Shown: one piece after another, positions 1 through 13,300 of the stretch | Numbering within the stretch: position 1 is the stretch's first letter | Layout of the letters: every line of letters begins with the position of its first letter | Assembly: GCA_025618425.1 (NCBI GenBank) | Contig: CM046848.1 | Coordinates: forward strand, 30,545,584-30,609,583 | Source: Heliocidaris tuberculata | Lineage: Eukaryota; Echinodermata; Echinoidea; Camarodonta; Echinometridae | DNA: 64,000 nucleotides | Direction: 5' to 3' | Notes under the pieces: model-generated | Told to the model about the DNA's origin: nothing | What the model saw: the letters and a program-made list of their open reading frames with translations, nothing else | The model's database searches: none | Made by a program: the position numbers and the translations under genes

Positions 1-1196
1 TAGCTGTGGACAACTCCCCCATTCGTTCCAACACACAAAATGACTAAAATGTCACTTTTTTCAAAATGTATTACTCAGTTGGATCTTTTTCTTTCATGAG
101 GACCTATAAAAATATGCTATATCCAATAGATTTTGAGTACTGCCCGAGGGTAAAAGGGCCTCAGAGAAAACCGCAAATTAATGATATTTTTGTGTACGAC
201 AAATGGGAGAGTTGTCCACAAAAATGTCACAATCAAATCACCAAATTACCAATTTGAGATTTGCATAGATGTAGTGATCTCATTTTTCAAACATCCATAA
301 CTTTCTTATTCCTTGTCTGATTTCTTTCAAACTTTCACCATCCTATTTTTCTTATTTTTCTGCTTTCACACAAATCATCTCATTACCAAGGTCAGATTGC
401 CCTTTAATGAAATTTGATATGAAGGAACATGCTATCAAAATGTAGCCTAAGTTCGATTTTGGAGTATGTTGGTCAATGGTCAAAAAGGTCATAGCTCATT
501 AAATATGTGAAAATTCGAAAATGTAGTTTCCATTTGGTAACTTTAGTAACTTTAGTAATGTTTGACAGATTTTAATGAAATTTGATATGAAAAATACAGC
601 CTAAGTTTGATTTCGGAGTATGTAGGTCAAAGATCAAAGGTCATAACTCACTGAATATGCAAAAATCTGAAAATGTGGTTTCCTTTTGATAACTTTAGCA
701 TTGTTAGACAGATTTTAATGAAATTTGGTAAGAAGGTACATGGTATGAAGATATATCCTAAATTCGATCTTCGAGTTTGTCACAGCTTATTAAAGGGCAA
801 TCCAACCTTGGTAACAAGATGATTTGTGTGAAAGCAGAAAAATAAGAAAAACAGGATGGTGAAAGTTTGAAAGAAATCGGACAAGGACTAAGAAAGTTAT
901 GGATGTTTGAAAATGAGATCACTGCATCTATGCAAATCTCAAATTGGCAATTTGGTGAGTCAATTGTGACATTTTTGTGGACAACTCTCCCATTTGTCGT
1001 ACACAAAAATATCATTAATTTGCGGTTTTCTTCGAGGCGCTTTTACCCTCGGGGCAGTACTCAAAATATATTGGAGATAGCATATTGTTATAGGTCCTCA
1101 TGAACGAAAAGATCTACTGAGTAATGCATTTTGAAAAAAAGTGACATTTTAGTCATTTTGTGTGTTAGAGCGAATGGGAGAGTTGTCCACAGCTAC
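1..1196. mobile_element. Foldback / MITE-like element with ~400-bp inverted arms
   Basis: The first bases (TAGCTGTGGACAACTC) recur as the reverse complement at about 1181-1196, and the complementarity continues inward for roughly 400 bp (about 1-410 against 790-1196) with scattered mismatches. The centre (about 406-780) holds repeated AT-rich units. No transposase-like ORF is seen; the short ORFs here are non-coding. A TA at each outer edge could be a target-site duplication, but the left flank lies outside the window. Family unknown. Confidence 0.65.
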
Positions 1197-1680
1197 ATCA
1201 CAGTGACATTACCTATTCGGCCAATTTGAAATTCCCATATGTATAGTAATTACAACTTTCAAAAATTCATAACTTTCTTATTGCTTGTCCGATTTCGTTC
1301 AAACTTTCACCAATCTGCTTCTCTGATTTTTCCTCTCTTTCAAAACAACTTGCTATTAAGGTAGGATTTCCCTTTAAATATATGAAAATAGCTAATTATG
1401 TATGCAAAAATATGGTTTCCGATCGATAACTTCAATAATGCTTGACGAATTTTAATGAAATTTGGTATGAAGGTACATGGTATCAAAATACAGCCTAAGT
1501 TTGATTTCGGAGTATGTAGGTCAAAGGTCAAAGGTCATAGCTCATTAAATATGCAAAAATAGCTAATCTGCAAAAATGTGGTTTCCATTCTATAACGTAA
1601 TGTTGTTGAGTATGTAAGTCAAAGGTCAAAGGTCACAGCTCATTAAATATGTAAAAATTGCTAATTATGTATGTATGAGA
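406..1680. repeat. Degenerate tandem repeat units of ~120-150 bp
   Basis: A unit containing 'TTTTAATGAAATTTGRTATGA', then 'CAGCCTAAGTTYGATTT', then 'GGTCAAAGGTCATAGCTC' recurs near 406, 570, 712, 1450 and, in part, 1600. Between them, 1196-1380 is a third, direct-oriented copy of the sequence at 230-410, which the foldback element also carries inverted at 780-960. The block is therefore a composite of tandem and inverted copies of one family. No coding potential is seen. Confidence 0.5.
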
Positions 1681-2029
1681 AAATTTATTTTCAGATCTTC
1701 TCATGGATCATTCCATAAAGTAGTGAACTTTCTGTACATCCAGTCCCCAGCTATTAGTAACTTCCTTGCCTAGTAATATAATAGTACAGTCTAATGGAGT
1801 TAATTTGTTCTGACGTATATAGACCATTTGTACCCAGCAAGAGGATGCTACACTTTGCATTGCCCTTATTTTAAAATGTGAGATAATACATGCACCTGTG
1901 AATGAGCCAGTAGGATGTAAAAAGATACCATATAAAAGGAAAACGACATTTAATGGATTAAAATGAAGCAAAGAATGTAAAGGAGAAAAAAATTGTGCTA
2001 TTCTCTTTGTCAAATTTTTGATATCACAG

Positions 2030-4306
2030 GTCTTCATAGAGCCAATCTAGGCCAGGTTACCACAGTCACTGTTTCTCTACAAGATGCTATGGAGCAGGCC
2101 TACCATCATGGTGCTGATGAAATAATGGCAGAGCTTCTTGCCATAGAGGGCAGGACAAGGTAATATATATGTAGTATGACTATAGTTGCCCGTGTGGTTC
2201 TCTTCCTTTTGTGATGACTTTGGATCAAATCTAATCAACTTCAAGAGTTTCATTTTTTTTTTCTTTTCTATTTATTCAAGATGTGAGATGGATTTGTGTG
2301 AAATGTTTGCTTTTGTTCTATCCTTCTATTGTTTTATCTTTCATGCTAACAAATTTGAAAGGGTAATCTCTGAAAATGTTTGATATAAAGTACATTTGAA
2401 TTATGGTGCTCTTATTTTATTTTCTGACTCCTGTCAAGGTGTGTTTTCTCCTTATTTTGCTGGATTGAGATGAGAATTTTGTTTGTTTTGTTCTTTGCCT
2501 GTGATCCTTGTCATTTTGCTTGTTTTGTTCTTTGCATGTGATTTTTATGATTTATTGTCATCATCAGAGCGTATCCATGCAAGGTAGCTGAGAATCCTGA
2601 TAGGAGTTATGGAGTGAGTTATACACCCAAGCAGCTTGGAGCTCATTCTCTACAGATCCTTGTGAATGGACATCATATCAGGGCATGTTTTCTTTTACTT
2701 TATATTTTGTTTTATTCTTACTTTGTTTCTTTTTGAACCAGGTATTCATTTTGATTATGCTTGATTGTGTAATGAAAGGGAAAAGTTTGCTGTTATTTGC
2801 AGTTTTCTCACCTATCTTTATTTTTCTGTTTTTAAGGAATTTTGAATGCACTTGTTTGTCCCTTTAGAATTAAGATTTCTCTTATTTTTTTGTTCCTCTG
2901 TTTATCGGGTCATTATATTGTCAAACTGTAAACATGCTCCGATTCAGTGACTTATCTCAAAACAGCCAATAAGATTCAAGACTTCTACTCCATATATAAG
3001 TGGTAGGTCAGGACATTTGTTACCCCCCCCCCCCTTTCCACCACATTTTGAAGATTGTATTGCATTAACCACTATCATTGTATGCATGTTGAACAAATAT
3101 ATTACTGTTTTATTCATATACAGTATGATGGATGTAAATTTTAAAAAAAAATAATCAGATCTACTGTGAACCTACTACATGTACTTGCCCATGTTCTGTA
3201 ATGCAATAATAAATAAGTCAGATACCATAGAGCTTTCTCTTGGGATGGTACTAATCCCACACACAATTGCTGTTTCAGGGGAGTCCCTTTAGTGTGGCAG
3301 TAAAGGTCGGATGGCAGGAGCATACTGGTGTGTGGCATTGTTGTACATTCTGTTCCAGTGAAGGTAACAAGCAGGCTGTCTGTGCGTGTGGGGCTGTCAT
3401 GCCTGGTAAGGAGCTAAGCTGCTCACGATAATATCTGATGTTTATGAAGAATACTTCTCATAGTTTATGTATTGATCTTGTGTGAACTTGTTGCCTGAAT
3501 GTTAATCTTCAATTCCTTTATGGATCAAAGTATTCTGAAGTCCATTTTGTTAAACATTATAGTAATCAAATAGACTATTATCAAGCTATAGTGGAGTCTC
3601 TTCATATACTGGTTGAATGTGTGTTGTTGATGTTACAATGTGACAAAATATACTCATTCTGGTATTTTTCCCAACTCTTTAATCAGTTGTCTTCATTTTC
3701 ACCCATACATTTTCTCCTTTTGGCAATTTCCTTATCTCTGTCTTTACACTCCCTTGTCCCACCTATACTTTTCTCTTTTTACTTTTCATCTCTCTACTTC
3801 ATTCTCTTATTTCCCTCTGTATCTGTATCTGTCTCTATCTCTCTCCCTTCATTTCCCCTCTCTGTTTCTCTCCACTATTTTGCCTCTTTCCCCTCTAACT
3901 CCCTCCGTTTCTCACTTTATGCCCTCCTCCCCCTCTCTCTCATCTGTCCCCCCCCCCCTCCCCTCTCTCTCATCTGTTCCCCCCCCCCCTCTCTCTCTCT
4001 CACTCCCATATTCAAATTCAATCTACAGGTGGCTTCAAGGGTTGTGGTCACAGTCATCCAGGCCATCCAGGGAAATGGCACTGGTCTTGTTGTGCTGTAA
4101 CTGAGAAAGATAGAGAGTGTAGCGCTAAGCTTACCATCCCAAACAACAACACTCTCACTCTACTACGAAGTAGACTTCATAGTACCAGCTCTGGATCCAG
4201 TGACAAGTCATCTAGATCAGAGGATGGAGGGCCAATTAAGTTTATTGAGAAACCCATGTTGGAAAAGAGAGTTTCTAAAAGTAAAGTCAAGACTGTTTCA
4301 TTATAG
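2030..4306 (+). CDS. TRIM45: TRIM45-like E3 ubiquitin ligase, C-terminal part (5' end outside window)
   Basis: Four coding exons read in one frame: 2030-2159, 2568-2682, 3279-3405 and 4029-4306 (TAG at 4304), about 215 residues. The first two exons and the start of the third form a filamin/ABP280-type Ig repeat (VSYTPKQLGAHSL, VNGHHIRGSPFSV). Then comes a Cys/His-rich tail (WHCCTFCSS, CACGAVMPGGFKGCGH, HPGHPGKWHWSCC) and a basic terminus ending KTVSL. This order, and the HWSCC tail, are what I recall of TRIM45, a RING/B-box/coiled-coil ubiquitin ligase whose N-terminal modules would lie upstream of base 1. Exon phases agree throughout: exon 1 needs one base from the missing exon, and the joins are phase 2, 0 and 1. 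The exon 2/3 intron has a GC donor. It is convergent with FBXO38. Family assignment is strong; the exact orthologue is an inference. Confidence 0.85.
2683..3278 (+). other. GC-AG intron in the TRIM45-like gene
   Basis: Exon 2 reads ...CATCATATCAGG followed directly by GCATGT, and exon 3 follows TTTCAG and starts GGGAGTCCC. Only the GC donor keeps the conserved reading HHIR-GSPFSV. The nearest GT (four bases downstream) would shift the frame. Confidence 0.7.
3686..4012 (+). repeat. Long pyrimidine-rich tract before the last TRIM45 exon
   Basis: About 330 bases are nearly all C and T, including two copies of a CTCTCTCATCTGT-plus-C-run unit (near 3935-3960 and 3963-3990). The tract leads directly to the acceptor at 4028. 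Long ORFs reported across it in two frames are low-complexity and not genes. Confidence 0.8.
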
Positions 4307-4637
4307 GTACTGTATTACAGAACTACTAAGAGATACTTCTTGAGAAACTGATGTTGGATAGAAACACGGCAGTTACATCCATGTAGAGGTTTCACAATTC
4401 AGTAAGGTCCATTTACATTCATGAGAAAACATTATTGGACTGAAAATTTCTTTAAGTGCCTTGATGAAACAGCAGTGGCAGATCAAAATTCAGGTTTTGT
4501 GTAGGATGAAGAATTATTTGAGGATGAGGTATATACATGTATGCTCTTATATGACAAGGAGTGTATCTTTTCTTTTTGTTTACTGCAAAATATTTGCATT
4601 TACTTGAAAGATAGATACATGTAGTAATCTTTAAAGC

Positions 4638-4643
4638 AATAAA
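4638..4643 (+). terminator. Candidate polyadenylation signal AATAAA for TRIM45
   Basis: This is the first canonical AATAAA after the TAG stop, about 330 bp downstream. Further copies lie near 5834 and 6031, so the true 3' end is uncertain. Confidence 0.4.
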
Positions 4644-7281
4644 GAGGAAGACAACTCTAGTTATAATTTTGAAGGAAAAAATATTTTGAAGTATGATTGT
4701 AATATTAAATCAATGAAAGTGGTAGGTGTAGGGAGTTTGTAATGTTATGTGCTAGTGTGCTAGTTAAATTGAAAGAAGTGAACAGGATTTATTTGGAAGG
4801 AGAAAATCCCCAAAATGACATGATTTCCTCTTTGATGTGATTTCTTTCAAAATAGATATGCTTTTATTTCATTTACAAAATACATAAACCATGCAAATAT
4901 GCAATTTATGTTTTTATGATTAGTTATGCAATATGTTCTACTGAGGACAATAGAATTGTCATGTTACATTATGTATTAACATTGGAGCATTATATAACAT
5001 TACAAATCACAATGTATATGCACGACTTAATCATTTATTTATAATTGTTTATTCCATAGAGCAGGCCCATGCTGGTCCTGCTCTGTGGAATAATCTACAT
5101 GTACCTATAGTTATTAGAAGTTGCAATTCTCAAGATTCATTCAAAAGCAGTCTAAAAGCTTACTTGTTTAATGCTTCCCATTGATTATTATATTCTTCTC
5201 TTGTATTTCTACTCTTATTCCCTTCTTTATCCTACACTGCCCTAGAGCACTCTACAGAGTGGATTTGGCACTTTATAAATCATATGTATTATTTATATGC
5301 ACAACTTACAATTTGTTTATTCATCTCATTTATTATGTACTTGTACTAATCAAATGAATATCTATATATTGTGCTAAGAAACTGAATTCTTATTTCTATT
5401 TATTTCATTGTACATGTATAATATTTGCAGCATTAAAATTTACTACAGTGCCATTTGTATTGCAGGATTTTTGCTTGAAAATACTCTGCAATGACAAATA
5501 GATACAGTACAGAAAGTAGCTTTCACAAGATATATTTTCTTCATACATATTTTTCTGTCAATTAATAATGTGCAATGGAAGAAGCATATTTAACAAAGAA
5601 CCTTTCAGCTCAAATTTTTACAAAGCTGTGATATTTTTTCCCAATGCCCAATGTGATTTCTTTTCTTACAATATCTAAAAAAGATATTGCTGGATGGTTG
5701 TCTGGATTGATCAAAATGTAAAAGCACACTGCAAAGGGAAGAGTGATGTTAAAAGAACATATGTACATGTATTATGAAGAGATGGACAATGCATGAGAGA
5801 TCAAGTTAATCCACAAATATGAATGATTTCAAAATAAATCTGTGATCATCCAGTATTAACTTATGAACTATAAACATAGTTTTCTGTGACAACTTGAATA
5901 CTGGGATTACCAAATACATGTACAGTGTATTGTAAAACTTGCAAATAGTTAGGCATGGATTCGTTGTACATCCATGGTTTAGGTTGATAAAACCATATAC
6001 TTATTTCAATGTTTTGTATCTCTAACCTCAAAATAAACTATTATTGTTTCTAAATTCTGATTCTTTGGAGTTTTGTTATGTTTTTTTTTTTTCATTGATT
6101 CATCTTTCCAAACCAGTATTGAAAAGTAAACCACTGCTGGTCAGTGTCAATGACTCCATTTTCAGAGCATCCTTATTATTGATTGCTTTAACAAAAGTAG
6201 GTTTTACTGAAACCCAGCACAGCTTTTTTTAAATATATAGTTTTAGTCTTATAATGACTCTAGTCAACATTGATTTCACTTTTGCTTAGACCCTGTCAAG
6301 ATTTAATGGCCCCATCTACATGTACATGAATGCACAACACGATTTCATACCAAGACAGCTACAATATATCAAATTACTAAAAATGAAGTAAATGATATAC
6401 AAAAAATTTAAATGGAATTAGGCACTGTACTACATGTATAGGCCTAAAAATCGTTTAGAATATCAATGAGAAATGAACATAATTGATAAATGGTATTTGT
6501 AGCAACCATAATTCAAAGTAAAATAAATACAGAAAAAATGCTGCACAGCACTGACTAGCATAAAAATACATGTATAAATTTTCAAATACATGTACATGTA
6601 CTGTCTCGTAATCTGATTTAATCATTTTCCACTGCATACAGTCAAATAAACCTGCTATAACTTCATAAATAACTAATGCATTAGTATTTGATTCCTTAGT
6701 ATACAAATATTGCTCCATGCTCAAAATAACTTCTTTCAATCACTATTTAGTTCAACGGTATACATATATGAGGGTATTGTTCATACATACTGCTTCAAAG
6801 CACATGAATCAACATAAACTATTGTCTCATGTTCCTTCCAAAGTGAGATTTTAAAATATGCTCAAAAGGAAGCACCTTTATCACGAAATAATTTTTTTGG
6901 AGAGGGGATTCAACATAATACTTGATTTTCATAAATCTAATACATGTAAAGGCAAGAAAAATGCATATCACATGCACATTATTTTTTTTTAATTGAAAAA
7001 AAAAAGGAATTATAAAAAACAGGTCTGAAGTAAAATGAGTCACAATAGTCACTTTAAAAATTTATATTTTTCTCTTCTTTTAGGAGGTGATGGGAGAGAG
7101 GAAGGGGGGGGGGGGTACAACATAATCATATCACCAATGCACCAATATCCCTCTCAGTATGCAAAATATATGCCATTTTCTACTTATGGCAAAAAAGGAT
7201 GTTATTGCAATGCAGCTTCTTGTGGAATAAATAAGGGTACAAATGTGAGCTTTGACCTCCCACACTATCAAGCTATGTAAC
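4644..7281. other. Intergenic region between convergent TRIM45 and FBXO38
   Basis: AT-rich sequence with no convincing exon. It holds a non-LTR retrotransposon tail (separate entry), several TACATGTA words and a 12-G run at 7104-7115. The short ORFs here have no recognisable domain. Confidence 0.6.
5056..5295 (+). mobile_element. Non-LTR retrotransposon 3' fragment
   Basis: From 5074 the + strand reads GPALWNNLHVPI, later DSFKSSLKAYLF, then a stop near 5182. This matches the extreme C-terminus common to LINE reverse transcriptase ORFs (A-LWN-LP...FK--LK-YLF). It is followed by a retroelement-like tail with GGCACTTTATAAATC and (ATT)-rich sequence. The rest of the element is missing. Confidence 0.65.
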
Positions 7282-7287
7282 TTTATT
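7282..7287 (-). terminator. Candidate polyadenylation signal for FBXO38
   Basis: AATAAA on the minus strand lies about 17 bases after the FBXO38 stop codon. It would give a very short 3' UTR; sites further left are possible. Confidence 0.35.
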
Positions 7288-7303
7288 ACTAAACAAGAAA
7301 ATA

Positions 7304-10300
7304 TTAATGACTATCAGTTGTGAATTCTCCATGTATGGCAGTACCATCCTGATCAGAGGTTTGGATGTAAACACAGAATATACTTGGAAAGATCTTCATC
7401 TTCTCTTGTATTGCTATGGCAATAGGCTCAGCTAGATGTTCTTTCAGTCTCTGTAAGTTTTCATACCTGTCCTTACCTAGGATTACAAGTAAAAGAAAAT
7501 GATTTTTTGTGTTATGATCTAATAAAAAAAACTACTCTTTTTTTCATATACTTATACATGTATATCATGGATAATGAATAAAAAGAGCAATATTACTGAT
7601 AGGAATATTACTGATAGGAATATTAAATATCCCAAATGAGCTAGTGTCTAATCCCATTCCTTCTAGCAAGCATATCTCTGTTTGACTTGATGTCTTTGCC
7701 TACTAACCCATCAGACATTATTTTTCAGCATCGTGACCCACCATACAAAAACTGGAAAGGGAAAACAAACACGCAAAAAACTGAACTACGAAACCATGCC
7801 TGCAAAAGCTCATGGCCATGCAAAACTACTCTTTTCCTTGGATAAAATGTCTTATTACAGAATTAAACAGAATTTACATAGATGTTTCAATTGTGATCCT
7901 TCGTAGTCAAGTGGTTCAAACTCTTGACTGGAGATGCAAAGGTTGCAGGTTCCATCCCTGGCACGGTACTTATGTCCTTGAGCAAGGTATTTTATATACA
8001 TTGGTCCTCTCCACCCACATGTTAATTGGGTACCCGGTAGGATGTGAAAATCATTGTGGTCTGTATAGCATTGTGAGCATCTGTAAAAAGTCACCTGGCT
8101 GGAATGCTCCCTAGGGAGTGGAAAAGTGCATACATTGTATGTGGGCAAGCCTGTATCCCATGACTGGGGTAATGATATATCTGTAAAGTACTTACACACA
8201 TTGCAAATGTATCAGGCGTTATATAAACCCAGAATATTATTATTATTACCCAAACAAATTCCATGCAGGTCACCACTTCTAATTTATAATGTTCTTACCA
8301 AATGAAGAAGGAACTCCCAGCTGAAATGTTTTACTTTGAAGGAGAGGTTTCATCCATGGTAAGTCTGTTATCACTTCTAGCTGGTCTTCTTCTGCCAAGT
8401 GGAAACGGGGGAGTTTGTCAGTAAAAATCAAAAGATAGGAAAATCCCCCCACCCCCAAAATACTAATAATAAATGAAAAAAAATCTTAAAAATTAGAAAA
8501 TAATTTTTTAAATTGTTAAACAACACTAACAATACTAGCACCAAGTCTGAAGTTAATACCTCAAGTGGTCCTTGAGCTATCGTGAGAACAAGAAAGCAGG
8601 ACGGACGGACGGACAATTACCTGAAAACATAATGCCTCTGGCACCACCTTCGGTGGGCGGAGGCTAAAAATCCTGGGTTGTAATGAACAATGTCACTACA
8701 CATGAAAGCAAAGTCCAGTTTTACAAAATGTTTCAATATCAATTTAACTTTTTATCTAGATGGAATTGTATTTTAAAATTTGAGATATAGTATAAAATAT
8801 AGCATGAATCTCTTACCAAATACCATATGATCCAGTTTGATCCCATCCTCAATGTAGCCACAGAGAGCCTTCCTATGTGCTTGTTCCAAGTCTCTTTCAA
8901 ATAACAGATTCCTGTGAATTAATAATAAATTATGGATTTAAGAGTGTGAGGCAATAAAAAGGAAACCCCTATTCAACCTTAAATATCATTGCAATCGGTA
9001 CATAAAACTTTTATCCAAGATACTCACATAGTAGCCCAGCATGTTTCCTTTTAATTTGACACCTTGATCAATAAAATCTGACCTCGGACAGCTGAACAGT
9101 AACATTTTTGCTGATTCATGTCAAATTTGTAATCTGCCCAAGTTTTGAGTGAAATGGATGGTCAACCCAAGGTTGGTTGAATGGTCTCCATTCCAGTTAA
9201 ATGCACTCACAAATAAGGAAAGTAACTCCTGAACACCACCCAGCCCAAACTTCAGCAAAGACAGATTTGACATGCTTTATGAAATTAGCCAGTTCTCAGT
9301 CATTCATGATTGGATTTTGGTGAACAGCCCATCAAATTAAAGATGATATTATCAACCACCATACCATTATATTTCTTTTCAGTGAATTCACTTAGTTTTT
9401 GAGATATCGGGGCTTGAATATAGGCTTCCTTTTTATTGACTCAAACTGTATATATAGCCCACAATCCTGAGAAAAATCATATGTTGGTCTGAAGGCCTGA
9501 ACAAACAGAGATATAGCTTTTTGGGGTACATGTATACTGTAAAGCGTATTTGTGCATGCATCTACAGTATGCACTGCTTTGGTGTACAAGTTAAGGCATC
9601 ATTACTCTCGGGCATTCACCGTCTTTCATGTTGTACTCATATTTTTAGCATTTTTGACTTGTATTGAATTAGTGTCTGTGCACTCTATCCTCAATTTGGG
9701 ATTCTTTTTTATGTCCCTGGAACCAATCCATTATTTCTCCACTGGTAACCATGTTTTTGAATTACCTAAGATGACTCAACTCTACTACCGAATACAAGTC
9801 TACAATTTGACTCCCTGATTGTAGGGTTTGGGTGTAGGGTTTGAATCACTGAATAAGAATACTCCACAATATTTCATTTTTTAAATCACACATAGTCCCG
9901 CCCTCTGACTTTGGCATATAGTTTAAACTTACTGATTGAGACCACTGAAGATGTGTACCCAGTCCCATATAGACGTACTATGATGAGCCTGAGGTGGAGT
10001 TGTACCATCCACAATGAGTAAAGCATTGTGATCTAAGCAGCTCAGCCTACTCTCAAGAGCACTCTTGATGTCACTGACTGCAGTCTGTATTCAAAGGAGT
10101 CACAGTATCAGAATGAAATGGTGAAATATTGGTATCTATCAATGAATCACATTCACAACAATGCAAATATCACTTTAATGTCAGTTTTCCATTTCAGTAT
10201 TAAGACAGCTCTACTTCACAATACCACTCGACTCAATTCTGAAAACTTTTCACCTTATTCCTGTTACTGCTCGATCATTTTCTTTATCCAAATGTGATAT

Positions 10301-13300
10301 AAACTGTAAATTAGCATAACATCATAAATTTGGAAAATGTCTACAATAAGAAATAGTCATCAAACAAAGATAAATTCAACTAAGGAAGTGACAATTTTGA
10401 TAAATGACAAGATATATTGGTAAATTTGAGCTAACCTATGTGCTGTTCAAATAACAAATACTATATAGATAGGAGTTTTTACACACAATGAAATTCAATA
10501 TGCAAATGAGATGCATTCCGATGCATTTTACACATTTTTGATAATATGTTACTTTAGAAATTTTAATTAAAATAGTCAAATTAATACAAACTTAATTTTC
10601 AAAGCGAAATAGGTAGGACATATTTTCTATAATTAAGCTCTCTTGGCTCTATATAAAGCTAATTCCAACGCCTACATGGGTTTGAATACTGTCATTTATG
10701 TAATACTTACAGACCCACAGAGATGTGAGTTATAAGAAACATGTCAGATTGGATAAGTAAAGAGAGAAAAGTTACTTACATGGGACATTGGACGGAATCT
10801 GATGAATCTATCAGTGAGGTGAGGTGGGTGACTAAGGATGAGCTCATCTACAATGGATCCACACTGCATCTTTGGGCACTGCTCAAATTGTACTCTGCTC
10901 AAATTACATTGATTGTCTGATACACTCAGATGCTTGAAGATTTGCAGATTGTGACCTAACAGTGACAACCAGAAAAATTTAAAATTCTAACAGGTAAATG
11001 AGAAATGGACATATCATGGGCAATTTAAATCTCAATAGCATATTTTCATACATAAAGCACTAAAGCTAGCTGTTAAAGTACAACGTAATTTTTCATTTTT
11101 TCATTAAATGTTATAGTCAGTATATAACACATACCACTGGATTATGGGGAATATGTGCAATGTTAGGCATCAGGTCAATGAAATTTTTGACTATGATGTA
11201 AACTCAACCCTAAGCGTACATTGACAAAAAGATAATAAAAAAAAGCAAACACAAGGAAAGAACTATCCTAGGTTTAAAAGGACTGTCAAATGGACTACAT
11301 AATGACTTTGCTTCAAAAATTCCCACTGTACATCAAGCAGTTTCGAACTGAGATAAGTGCAATTTGACCAATCCTACTTTCACTTGAAAATGTTTTATAG
11401 AATCTATAAGGGTAAATCCATTTGTAAAGAGGTATTTGAATGAAAAATCATATTCTACCAGCGTCGGAAATACACGGGGGCGACGGGCGATTTCGCCCTC
11501 GTCGGCCCCCACATCGCCCCAATAAATGCTGGAAAACCTGTATTTGGGGGCGACCGTTTTCATATGAGTCGCCCCCATCAATGATTTGAAAGAAAATCAC
11601 TATTATGCTCAAAAAGCAGCTAAATTCAACCTTTTATCTCGTTGTTGATTCGGAGCTTAGTACATCGCGAATGCGTAGCATCGTGAGCGCTAGACCAAAT
11701 GACAACAATTACAGTATAGCCAGATATCGCACGGAACTGAAGATAACGCTTTTTTCATGCATACTACAGTAACTACCCGCATTGACGCATTCTGTATCAC
11801 GGTTGTATAAATTCATCGACAGCTTCATTTCACTTAGTCTTTGCGCGACACTTTTTGTGAAAATTTCCTTTCCGAAACACAATATCAATGTTACAATGAT
11901 AGGTCTAAAATTACCATCATCCGTGTAATGAGACTATCACTAGATCTACGACCGGATACACCACACAGAGAAATTGTCCCTTACCACATTAAGTCCGTAG
12001 TCACCTCAAAAAATCAATCTGTAAAGCCAAAGCCTGCCTAAAAAATGCGGAATTAGTGCCATTTCTTCAAAGCACGCGGCGCTTAAGTCGGGTTGTGAGA
12101 AACAGAGTCACCGAAAACGCTCTACAAATCAGGAAATCAGTGGATTTATGACGGGGTTTTTTACTTAGCGCACGCGAGATCGATGCTCATCGAGTGTGAT
12201 GGTATCCGTGAAAAATCAAATCGGAAAAGAAAAATCGCTGGAACTGTGCGCATTCACAGTATATATGTACGTACGTACGTCCAAGCGGATTTAGGAGTAT
12301 TATGTGCTAGAAAAGAAAAAACACACACCAAGCCCCCCTTTTCACTTAAAATAAACATCTCCGCAGGAAATACGCCTAATGACAGCAAATTCGAGTGAAA
12401 TTGACCTATTGTTGAATTGACCTATTTTTGATTTATTCCTTCAAAGTTTTGAAAAAAAAAAAAAAATCTAATGGGGGGGGGGGGGGGGGGTGAAGTTAAA
12501 ATTTTAAAAATCTATGTTTTAAAATTAAATTGGGCAGTATGACGTAAAGTAAACCTGTGCATGAGATAGTACGATTAGTACCAATGTAAACAGCAATCGC
12601 AATATCACAAAAAACCCAAATTGATAACCAGGCTGACAGTCTGCTCTTTACATTAAAATGGTAGCCCCAATAATATAAAAATAGCCCCATAAAATTCAAA
12701 AGTAGCCCCAAGGCAAAAAAAGAAGTAGCCCCTAAAAAAAAAAAATTAATTCCTAGGCTGTATTCTACAGTTGGTTAAATTGAGAACTATCCTCGTGGAT
12801 GCTCTACCTTGGATAGATTTGAGGTTTGGACAATCCTCAACATCAATATGGGAGATTCCGCAATCATCAAATGTAGCACACACCAAAGACTGTGAGTCAC
12901 ATCTGAAAACCAAGACTGGGTCTGACTCCATGACAGGGTCACTAGTACTGGTGGCTTGGTCGCACATCATTGGGGTAGGGTCTGGAGGGGACGACTGAGT
13001 GTCCCTCTGCACCTGTACACCCACACTCTGACATGTACCGGCCTCACCCATTTCACTGGATTCCTCAGGGAGTGATGGAAGAGAAGAGATATCATCATCA
13101 TCCTCATCATCGTCGTTGCTTAATTCCTGCATCATTGTTCCATGGATGGGGCATGATCCAGCCATAGACATGGCTGAGGTGGAAGCATCTCTCACATTCC
13201 TCTTAGGTGTGGAACTTTGGAAGTTTGGACTGCATTTCAGTGGTGTGTCCATCCCACCCCTACTACTTTGGACTGGTAGGCAAGCACTGTCTACATTGTC

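Noticed and set aside
3591..4104. Two overlapping 150-170-codon ORFs
   Set aside because: They translate the pyrimidine-rich intron tract before the last TRIM45 exon; composition is Ser/Leu/Pro repeats with no domain.
7904..7958. Possible tRNA gene
   Set aside because: A and B boxes are present but the arms do not pair as a tRNA, and a SINE body with an (ATT)n tail follows.
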